7,135 nt of DNA from Armatimonadota bacterium (GTDB lineage Bacteria > Actinomycetota > Acidimicrobiia > Spongiisociales > UBA5794): the NCBI GenBank assembly GCA_008501565.1, contig QQUL01000175.1, positions 1 through 7,135 on the forward strand. The letters are read 5' to 3'. Positions within the stretch are counted from its first letter, which is position 1; every line of letters starts with the position of its first letter. Under the pieces are notes generated by a model, which was given only the letters and a program-made list of their open reading frames with translations, had not been told where the DNA came from and ran no database searches. The translations under genes were made by a program, and so were the position numbers. Positions 1 through 5,379 of this stretch are shown piece after piece.

Positions 1-1
1 C

Positions 2-169
2 GTACGGGAACGGCGCCTCGAAGAACAAGAGCGGTCCCTGGCAACGGCACAGCGACTCATGAGTGCCAGGACAAGACCGCTCGAGCCTGCCCAGCGCCTG
101 AAGGTCGGTCGGAACGATCCGTGCCCATGTGGATCTGGCTACAAGTACAAGCGATGCCACGGAACATGA
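2..169 (+). CDS. C-terminus of a SEC-C motif protein (5' partial)
   Basis: A reading frame open from the left edge ends at TGA 167-169 and gives the last 55 residues of a protein. The end reads VGRNDPCPCGSGYKYKRCHG plus one Thr, which is the SEC-C zinc-binding motif (CxCxSGxKxKxCH type; zinc ligands Cys, Cys, Cys and His). Before it lies a charged, probably helical stretch rich in Arg, Glu and Gln. SEC-C ends SecA in many bacteria, where it helps bind SecB or the ribosome, but it also occurs at the ends of many unrelated proteins. The visible part cannot tell these apart, so no symbol is given. The gene converges on the - strand locus that follows; I see no clear terminator between them. Confidence 0.85.
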   Translation, partial: VRERRLEEQERSLATAQRLMSARTRPLEPAQRLKVGRNDPCPCGSGYKYKRCHGT

Positions 170-323
170 TGTCAGAGGAGGATTCTGAACGGTCGCTCAC
201 ACGAGACGCACTCATCGACACTGCGCAACGCGAACCGCGGGTGCGAGTTTTCTTGTTCGTAGCGGCTATGCCACGAACGGTGTCATTCGAAATGGCCCGA
301 GGTCCCTCGGCTGTCGGTTGACC

Positions 324-710
324 CTACCCGACGTCACCGGTGGTGGCCCAACCTTCGGGGTCCGGCAGGATCGATCGACTCCACAAGAAGGTGGCTCCGG
401 TTCGTTGCGCCACCGCAGCCGGCAGGTAGCGACACATAGCCGTTGAACAACTGCTCGCACCCACCGGTTGGCCGGTCACCGATGTCGTCTGGATCGCCGC
501 GTCCCCGCCAGCCGCGACCGGTTCGGCGGTGCTGTCGGCTTCGCCAACGACTGTCCACGAGTCGTGGTCATCGTCGAAGCCGGCGTTGGTCTGGCCTTCG
601 ACCTGTTTCTCGATCAGGTTCGGCTCGTCATGGACGAAGCTCGTGGTCTCGTACGCGTAGCCCGAGAGTCCGATCCGGTGCCGAACCGAGGCGCCCGGTG
701 TAAGGGACAA
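324..710 (-). pseudogene. Degraded jelly-roll module, remnant of a secreted-protein paralogue
   Basis: The - strand translation resembles the C-terminal module of the large truncated protein at 2599-4167. NAGFDDDHDSWTVVGEADS here corresponds to NRSFDNGLDAWSIVGGTDG there, and both continue to TGQPVG. Just after TGQPVG, near base 457, one base is missing relative to the other copy, and the match (EQLFNG against EQWFNG) moves to another frame. About 25 residues are lost before the match returns as GWATTGDVG. It then stops because the conserved TGG (Trp of GDVGWGY) reads TAG at 324-326. Frameshift, deletion and nonsense codon together make this a pseudogene. It lies just downstream of the lipoprotein at 743-1306, the same order as in the other array units. 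No credible start is seen; the frame is open upstream only to a stop at 726-728. Confidence 0.7.
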
Positions 711-742
711 TGCGGCTAGGCAACGTCACGCAAACCGCTTCC

Positions 743-1306
743 TTACCGTGTTGCGAACGCCTCGATAAGCGGCGTTAGGTACTCAGGTGTGTTCTCGTCG
801 GGTTTGTCGGTGGTCACCAGGACAAACAATCTGCCTTCAGATTCGCTGGTCGACACCGAGAGGGTCCATCCATCTCCAGCGTACTGTGCGCTCCGATCCC
901 GGCTGGGGGAACCGCTCTCGTCGAGGGAAGTGATCCCGATGCTGGTCATCACCGATACGACATAGTCGAAGAGTTCATCACGCTCGGCGGCACTTGTCAC
1001 GCCTCGATAGGTGCCACTCACGACCAGCGGAAGCTGACCGGTCTCGGCGAATCCCACCGCCTGCCGAGTTTCATCGGGTTCGCGTTCGTCGCCGGTCCAG
1101 TCGATCGACGCTACCGTCTCTTCGAGCACCGGGCAGTCACAGGCTTCGGGCGTCTTATCTCCGAGTCCTTCGAGGTAGCCGCATGCCGACAACACCAACC
1201 CAACAACCACAGCCATCGCCACAAGAGGAACCCAGTGACGCATCACGACACGCATTGCACCGCGACGACGATGAGAAGGTGCCGTCTCTACTGGATCACG
1301 TTTCAC
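743..1306 (-). CDS. Lipoprotein with CxCPxLxET motif (array copy 3)
   Basis: 187 residues, product family unknown. A basic N-region (residues 1-24) precedes a hydrophobic segment ending VVVGLVLSAC, a good lipobox with the acylated Cys at 42, so the mature protein should be tethered to the outer face of the membrane. The mature part holds CDCPVLEET at 56-64, an acidic linker and a C-terminal block ending YLTPLIEAF. The order and motifs match the lipoprotein at 2165-2602 (CRCPTLVET, LAPLAEALG) at low identity, so the two are distant paralogues. GTG 1304-1306 is chosen because AAGGAGG lies 5 bases upstream. GTG at 1324 and ATG at 1255 or 1243 are possible alternatives but lack such a site. This is the only lipoprotein of the array that has its own strong ribosome binding site and an intact frame. 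Confidence 0.8.
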   Translation of the reverse strand: MKRDPVETAPSHRRRGAMRVVMRHWVPLVAMAVVVGLVLSACGYLEGLGDKTPEACDCPVLEETVASIDWTGDEREPDETRQAVGFAETGQLPLVVSGTYRGVTSAAERDELFDYVVSVMTSIGITSLDESGSPSRDRSAQYAGDGWTLSVSTSESEGRLFVLVTTDKPDENTPEYLTPLIEAFATR

Positions 1307-1311
1307 TTCTG

Positions 1312-1318
1312 CCTCCTT
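1312..1318 (-). promoter_or_regulatory. Strong Shine-Dalgarno deciding the lipoprotein start
   Basis: AAGGAGG on the - strand, 5 bases before GTG 1304-1306. It fixes the start of the lipoprotein six codons inside the longest open frame. Confidence 0.8.
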
Positions 1319-1376
1319 CCGCACAGGTCAACCAGACGGCGTCGCGCCCCAGGATGGCCCTCGCAAGACGCCCCCA

Positions 1377-1424
1377 TTAAAACGCGGCAGCGAGCGGAAG
1401 AGCAAGAACGTGCTTTGGGTTCAT
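1377..1424 (-). pseudogene. 15-codon remnant of a lipoprotein signal peptide
   Basis: Directly after the third tail copy, overlapping it as ATGA, a short frame reads MNPKHVLALPLAAAF and stops at TAA 1377-1379. It matches the first residues of the two upstream lipoproteins (MNPRYVFGLLAVAVV and MKPKHVLGLLAVAVV). It is the 5' stub of another lipoprotein copy whose body is gone. The lipoprotein at 743-1306 begins about 70 bases further on with a different leader, so this stub marks an array junction. Confidence 0.7.
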
Positions 1425-1546
1425 AGCGCCAACGATACGAAGGTTGCGTCGACCCGGACAGCACCGGGTCCTTGGGTCGTTATGCGGTACACAAGCACGT
1501 CTTCGTCCTGATATCCCCATCCCACGTCACCAATCGTCACTCGGCC
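1421..1546 (-). repeat. Orphan tail module, copy C
   Basis: About 126 bases encoding a copy of the last ~41 residues of the large secreted protein (VTIGDVGWGY ... DATFVSLAL, stop TGA 1421-1423). Over the 39 residues from VTIGD it differs from the parent tail at only one position (Val for Ala). The first 60 bases, 1421-1480, are identical to 2599-2658. No start codon or ribosome binding site precedes it. It begins about ten bases after the stop of the lipoprotein at 1557-2032, in the +1 frame relative to it, so it is probably not translated on its own. Confidence 0.8.
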
Positions 1547-1556
1547 GTATGCGGGT

Positions 1557-2032
1557 TTAAGGCACTGTCCCAAGCGCTTCGGCAAGCGGAGTGAGCACCT
1601 CAGCAGCATCGCGATCCGGTTCGACGAGATAGAGGCGGATACGAATCCGCGTACCTTGATCAGTCTCCGTCCCAGCGACGTAGACCTCCCAATCATCTTC
1701 CACGAAATGGGGAGACTCACGCAGCGGAAGCTCGAGCTTTGTGGCCGTGTCGAAGCCGGCGTCGATGAAGCGATGGGCGATCTCAATGACCTTCTCATCC
1801 GAGTACGCCAGGCCATAGGAGAGATCGACCGACAGCGGTCTGGGCCCCCCCACCCAGTTGCTGGTAACTTTTATCGGTGTCTGGCCGTTACCGATGAAGT
1901 CGATTGTGGGTGACGTCTCGACCAGGGTCGGGCACCTGCACGGTCGCTTGACTCGAATCGGTAGCCCCCACATGACGCTCCCATCAGCACCACGGCGACA
2001 GCCAACAGGCCAAGAACATGTTTCGGTTTCAT
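1557..2032 (-). pseudogene. Frameshifted lipoprotein (array copy 2)
   Basis: Paralogue of the lipoprotein at 2165-2602. It starts at ATG 2030-2032 in the same ATGA overlap with the tail before it. The leader MKPKHVLGLLAVAVVLMGASC holds a hydrophobic core and a lipobox-like GASC. After ESSD the frame breaks: CACGG-TCGC at 1940-1946 has two G where the paralogue at 2510-2516 has three. Restoring that base continues the protein as PCRCPTLVETSPTIDF through DDWEVYV to LTPLAEALGTVP, stop TAA 1557-1559. Apart from this one-base loss the copy is intact, so it is either a young pseudogene or a sequencing error in a G run. No Shine-Dalgarno precedes its start. Confidence 0.75.
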
Positions 2033-2154
2033 AGCGCCAACGATGCAAAGGTTGCGTCGACCCGGACAGCACTGGGTCCTTGGATCGTTATGCGGTACAC
2101 AAGCACGTCTTCGTCCCGATATCCCCATCCCACGTCACCAATCGTCACGCGGCC
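2029..2154 (-). repeat. Orphan tail module, copy B
   Basis: Second copy of the ~41-residue tail (VTIGDVGWGYRDEDVLVYRI ... FASLAL, stop TGA 2029-2031). It differs from the parent tail at five of 39 residues. Like copy C it follows a lipoprotein stop by about ten bases in the +1 frame, has no start signal of its own, and ends in an ATGA overlap with the next lipoprotein start. It is therefore a copied gene end carried along with the lipoprotein. Confidence 0.8.
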
Positions 2155-2164
2155 GTGTGCGGGT

Positions 2165-2602
2165 TCACGGCACGGTCCCCAACGCTTCGGCAAGCGGAGC
2201 AAGCGCTTCGGCAGCATCCCGATCTGGCTCAACGATCATCACCAGCACACGGGCACCGCCAACGTACACCTCCCACTCGTCGGATGCGAAGTGGTCCTCG
2301 TCATTGACAATGTCGTGCTGGAACCCTGCACTCATCATCCGCTCAGCCACAACACGTTGCATCCCCTGCACATCGACCGCGTCGTACCTGAGCCCGACGA
2401 CGAGCGGTCTGGGGCCTCCTGCCCAGCTGCTCGTGACCGTGCCTGGGGTCTGGCCGTCACCGACAAAGTCGATTGTTGGTGCCGTCTCGACCAGGGTCGG
2501 GCACCTGCACGGGTCGCTTGACTCGAATCGGTAGCCTTCACATGACGCTCCCATCAGCACCACGGCGACTGCCAACAGGCCAAAGACGTATCTCGGGTTC
2601 AT
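2165..2602 (-). CDS. Lipoprotein with CxCPxLxET motif (array copy 1)
   Basis: 145 residues, family not recognised. MNPRYVFGLLAVAVVLMGAS is a short signal peptide followed by Cys 21, a GASC lipobox, so a lipid-anchored extracytoplasmic protein is likely. The mature part has CRCPTLVET at 32-40, PTIDFVGDG, a middle region rich in Arg, Met and Asp, DEWEVYV at 108-114 and a helical end LAPLAEALG. The start is ATG 2600-2602, which overlaps the TGA of the preceding gene as ATGA. There is no Shine-Dalgarno before it, so translation probably depended on ribosomes finishing the upstream gene. That gene has lost its 5' end to the IS, so this intact frame may now be poorly expressed. A longer frame begins at 2698 but lies inside the upstream coding tail and would bury the signal peptide. 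Confidence 0.75.
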   Translation of the reverse strand: MNPRYVFGLLAVAVVLMGASCEGYRFESSDPCRCPTLVETAPTIDFVGDGQTPGTVTSSWAGGPRPLVVGLRYDAVDVQGMQRVVAERMMSAGFQHDIVNDEDHFASDEWEVYVGGARVLVMIVEPDRDAAEALAPLAEALGTVP

Positions 2603-4167
2603 AGCGCCAACGATACGAAGGTTGCGTCGACCCGGACAGCACCGGGTCCTTGGGTCGTAATCCGGTACACAAGCGCATCTTCGTCCTGATAACCCCATCC
2701 GACATCACCAATCGTGACCCAACCGTCTGTGGAGTTCAGGGTTTCGGACCACGTCGTCACCACGGTGCCGTCAAGCCGCAAAATGTCCAACGTGACCTGG
2801 GTGTCGCTCAGCGAGTCGACTGTCACAGTGGCGTTTGCAGCGTTGAAGCCGCTGCCATTGAACCACTGCTCAACACCCACCGGCTGACCTGTCTGTGAGA
2901 CAAGTTCTGCTGCTGTGATACCGCCACCACCCACTGCAGTGACGGTACCGTCGGTACCGCCAACAATCGACCACGCGTCAAGGCCATTGTCGAACGATCT
3001 GTTATCGAGAGTTCCGATGTCACCTTCAACAAGTACCGCATCATCAATCGCTGTTCCCCTAGATTCACCGTACGGCCCATCCAACCCGGCACGAAACACC
3101 ACCGAATCGCTGGGTGCTGTAAACGAGACATCAAGCAGCTGCCACCCGCCGGCGAACACGGTGCGGGCCTTGGAAGCAACGACTGTACCGTCAGATTCCG
3201 TGATCTCCAGTATCACATCAGGGTATGCACCAGAACTACGCGCGAACCAAACGAACCCCGAATACGACTGTCCCGGTGTCACTTGAACAACCTGGTCATA
3301 CCCAGCAGGAACAGTTCGGCTCGAACCCTCACCAGATGTCAACAATGCTGCAAACGAGCCGGTTCGCACTGGTGACCCGCCAACACCGAACACTGTGTCA
3401 CCCGGGAAACCGTCGCCCTTGAAAATGCCCCAGCCCGGACCAATCCCACCCGATTCGAACCCTGGATTAGCCAGAAGATTGTTATCACCGACGAACAATG
3501 CCTCCCACGCTGCGGTCCTCGTGTCACTGTCCAGATCTGTGGAAGTCGCGACGAGTGTCACGGTTTCACACCCGCCATCCAGGGGAATCTCGGTGGCGAC
3601 CCCCGGTGTCAACGCGACCACAGAGTCGAACCCGTCGTCACAGAGCGTCGCGCCAATGACTGAGTCGGTGGTAACCCGTAGTGCCGTGTACGCCACACCG
3701 TTCACCGGCGTCGGTGTCAGCTGGATGCTGCCCCCGGCACCGGTGTCGCTGGGTTTGAACTCGACATAGTGTGAACCGCCCCGGTGCAGGACAATCGACC
3801 CTGCCTCCATTACACCAGTCGTGAGCGCTGCGGCAGCCGACGTTGGCCGAGCACCAATGAGTCGCTCGTTCGCCCTCCAACCGCCCGCATCGGGGTCGGT
3901 ATAGCCGTATGCGTCGTGGACGGGTTCATCCATGAGGTAGTTTGCTATCCCAAAGCCCTCGAGAACGGTTCCAAGCGTGTCACCTGTCGTTGATTCGGCG
4001 ATGACTTCCTCAATGGCGCGTTGGGGCGTTGTTGATGTGACGCCGTCGCCGATCCGGTCCCATGTGCGCCGGATGGCGTCTGCCCCTCCAAGCCACGGAT
4101 CCACGCCGGCGAAGGCCAGGTTCTCATCGAGATACTCGGCCAAGATGAATGACCCATACGATCTAGG
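2599..4167 (-). pseudogene. 5'-truncated secreted protein with two jelly-roll modules, cut by an IS
   Basis: An open frame of about 520 codons ends at TGA 2599-2601. It lacks a credible start: the first possible codon is TTG 4141-4143 without a ribosome binding site. Sequence typical of a protein interior (RSYGSFILAEYL) continues up to the IS edge. Counting from that TTG, residues 1-130 (AEYLDENLAF, IRRTWDRIG, FGIANYL, SHYVEFKP) resemble the region after the active site in secreted metalloprotease-like proteins; this is a weak call, and no HExxH is present. Residues ~222-375 (LLANPGFESG, GWQLLDVSFTAPS, IDDAVLVEGD) fit a CBM4/9-type galactose-binding-like fold. Residues ~378-514 form a second module that is copied elsewhere in this window. 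The signal peptide and any catalytic domain are missing. It lies upstream of and overlaps the lipoprotein at 2602. Confidence 0.65.
4162..4167. other. Left target flank of the IS (CTAG core)
   Basis: TCTAGG directly precedes the TGT end of the element. IS481 is known to favour NCTAGN targets. The CTAG core is repeated at 5235-5238, but the outer bases differ (TCTAGG against ACTAGA). Confidence 0.65.
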
Positions 4168-4195
4168 TGTACTCGGCCAGGACGTTGGTGACAGT
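4168..4195 (+). repeat. Left terminal inverted repeat of the IS
   Basis: 28 bases starting TGTACTCGGCCA and ending TTGGTGACAGT. They match the complement of 5206-5233 at 23 of 28 positions. A TTGACA hexamer at 4196-4201 directly follows, but no convincing -10 lies downstream. Confidence 0.85.
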
Positions 4196-4206
4196 TTGAC
4201 ATAGGT

Positions 4207-4258
4207 GAAGACCTCCGAGTGGAGTGGTGATTGCTGTCAACACCCACTGGAGGTCTTC
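4207..4258 (+). promoter_or_regulatory. Hairpin sequestering the transposase ribosome binding site
   Basis: 4207-4216 (GAAGACCTCC) pairs perfectly with 4249-4258 (GGAGGTCTTC). After a bulged G at 4217, 4218-4222 (AGTGG) pairs with 4244-4248 (CCACT), leaving a loop of about 21 bases. The 3' arm holds the Shine-Dalgarno GGAGG (4249-4253) and ends just before the ATG at 4259. In any transcript that includes the left arm, the site should be closed. Fold-back control of this kind is known to protect other insertion sequences from read-in transcription; that it works so here is inference. Confidence 0.7.
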
Positions 4259-5221
4259 ATGGGTCACCGTAATGCTCGTCTCAACGTGTTTGGGCGTCGT
4301 CTGATTGTTCATCGGGTTCGTGTTGAGGGAATGCCCGTTGCCCATGTCGCGAAGGCAATGGGGGTCTCTCGTCAGTGCGCCCACCGGTGGCTTGCCCGTT
4401 TCGACGCTGAAGGCGACGCCGGGTTGGAGGACCGTTCGTCTCGTCCTCATTCGTCACCAACCCAGACTCGGGTCGAGATCGAACAACACGTGGTTGCGCT
4501 TCGCCGTCGACTTCGGGTTGGCCCAGACCGTCTCTCCGATGAGCTCGGGGTTCCCGCTCGCACGATCAGCCGGATCCTGCGACGACACCAGATGCCGTAT
4601 CTCTTTGAGTGCGATCCACTCACCGGCGACGTGATCCGAGCCTCGAAACACACCACTGTGCGATATGAACGCGAGACGCCTGGCGAGTTGATCCATGTTG
4701 ATGTGAAGAAGATTGGGAAGATCCCTGACGGTGGCGGGTGGCGGGCATGGGGACGTGGCAACGTCAAGCGCAAAGCCAAGGTCGGGTACGACTTCATCCA
4801 TTCAGCCGTCGATGACCACACACGGCTCGCGTATTCAGAGATCTGTGACGATGAACAAGGCAACACCACGGCAGGATTCTTGGTACGAGCCGCCGAGTTC
4901 TTCGAGTCCGTTGGTATCCCCAGGATTAGCCAGGTGATGACCGACAACCACTGGTCCTACACAAAAAGTGACGCCTTCATCAATGCCCTCAACACCATTG
5001 GTGCTGATCACATCACGATCCGGCCCCACTGCCCATGGCAAAACGGCAAAGTTGAACGCTTCAACCGGACCCTTCAAACAGAATGGGCCTACACCCGCAT
5101 CTACACATCAAACAGCGAACGCGCCAAAGCCCTGCCATCATGGCTCGAGTACTACAACCATCAACGCAAACACAGCTCACTCGGACGTCGACCACCCATC
5201 AGCCGAGTGTCACCAACCTGA
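4259..5221 (+). CDS. IS481-family DDE transposase
   Basis: 320 residues, full family length. Residues 24-48 (GMPVAHVAKAMGVSRQCAHRW and following) form the helix-turn-helix that binds the element ends, followed by the family sequence GLEDRSSRPH. The RNase H-like catalytic core has Asp 148 (IHVDVKKIG), Asp 229 (VMTDNHWSY) and Glu 266 (NGKVERFNRT), the DDE triad that coordinates the metal ions for strand cleavage and transfer. The end YNHQRKHSSLGRRPP is typical. The usual TDNG after the second Asp reads TDNH here, a small oddity. ATG 4259 is chosen for GGAGG 5 bases upstream and the family start MGHRNARL; an in-frame GTG at 4205 would add 18 residues encoded by the hairpin. The frame has no breaks. 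Confidence 0.93.
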   Translation: MGHRNARLNVFGRRLIVHRVRVEGMPVAHVAKAMGVSRQCAHRWLARFDAEGDAGLEDRSSRPHSSPTQTRVEIEQHVVALRRRLRVGPDRLSDELGVPARTISRILRRHQMPYLFECDPLTGDVIRASKHTTVRYERETPGELIHVDVKKIGKIPDGGGWRAWGRGNVKRKAKVGYDFIHSAVDDHTRLAYSEICDDEQGNTTAGFLVRAAEFFESVGIPRISQVMTDNHWSYTKSDAFINALNTIGADHITIRPHCPWQNGKVERFNRTLQTEWAYTRIYTSNSERAKALPSWLEYYNHQRKHSSLGRRPPISRVSPT

Positions 5222-5233
5222 TGGCCGGGTACA
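5206..5233 (-). repeat. Right terminal inverted repeat of the IS
   Basis: On the - strand it starts TGTACCCGGCCA and ends TTGGTGACACT. The transposase stop codon (5219-5221) lies inside it, so the gene uses nearly the whole element. Confidence 0.85.
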
Positions 5234-5239
5234 ACTAGA
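5234..5239. other. Right target flank of the IS (CTAG core)
   Basis: ACTAGA directly follows the ACA end. It shares CTAG with the left flank but not the outer bases expected of a 6-bp NCTAGN duplication. Confidence 0.6.
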
Positions 5240-5317
5240 GCCGAATGGCGTACGGCGTATGAACCGTTGTGACGGCAAGAAAGAACTAAACCGGGCCGCA
5301 AACTTGCCCGATTTCTG

Positions 5318-5358
5318 AGGTGAGATCCACCTGATCTCGCGAGAACCACCAATTCTCG
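5318..5358 (+). promoter_or_regulatory. Tandem hairpins in the leader of the LPXTG gene
   Basis: GAGATC (5322-5327) pairs with GATCTC (5333-5338) over a 5-base loop. Next to it, CGAGAA (5340-5345) pairs with TTCTCG (5353-5358) over a 7-base loop. A competing 5-bp stem, AGGTG (5318-5322) with CACCT (5328-5332), would exclude the first. They lie 21 to 62 bases before the start codon and upstream of its AAGGA site. A leader control element is possible, but short stems like these also arise by chance. I see no clear promoter in 5240-5317. Confidence 0.4.
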
Positions 5359-5379
5359 GACCACCGACCAAGGACTCCA

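Larger units (their letters stand above)
1421..2724 (-). repeat. Tandem tail-plus-lipoprotein array
   Basis: Tail stops fall at 2599, 2029 and 1421, giving units of 570 and 608 bases. Each full unit consists of the last ~126 bases of the large secreted-protein gene, a 4-base ATGA overlap, and a lipoprotein gene. The third unit keeps the tail and 15 lipoprotein codons. Similarity at the upstream edge fades at the codons for Gly-Trp before VTIGD. Units 1 and 2 are clearly paralogous but have diverged along their whole length. Tail copies A and C share 60 identical bases, more than either lipoprotein pair appears to share, which hints at gene conversion or separate duplication events. Confidence 0.8.
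4168..5233 (+). mobile_element. IS481-family insertion sequence, complete
   Basis: 1066 bp running from TGTAC to GTACA, with one transposase gene. The ends are 28-bp inverted repeats (4168-4195 and 5206-5233) that match at 23 positions. CTAG abuts both ends one base out. Size, TGT...ACA ends, single reading frame and CTAG target all fit the IS481 family. The frame and both ends are intact, so the element could still be mobile. It lies exactly at the 5' break of the - strand gene and 147 bases before the next + strand gene. Confidence 0.9.

Noticed and set aside
121..321. + strand frame of 66 codons
   Set aside because: It overlaps the SEC-C coding end in another frame, has no ribosome site and no recognisable protein features.
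170..323. Possible small gene between the SEC-C gene and the degraded module
   Set aside because: Neither strand shows a frame with a start, ribosome site and protein-like composition. The only structure is a weak 5-bp palindrome near 299-312.
994..2534. Several + strand frames of 80-167 codons across the array
   Set aside because: They are antisense shadows of the lipoprotein and tail frames, with low-complexity translations that are not conserved between the array copies.
4196..4224. TTGACA as a transposase promoter
   Set aside because: No -10-like hexamer at 16-18 bases spacing (GTGGAG and neighbours), so only half a promoter is visible.
4205..4258. GTG start adding 18 residues to the transposase
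   Set aside because: No ribosome site, and the added residues are encoded by the hairpin. ATG 4259 has a good site and the family's usual N-terminus.
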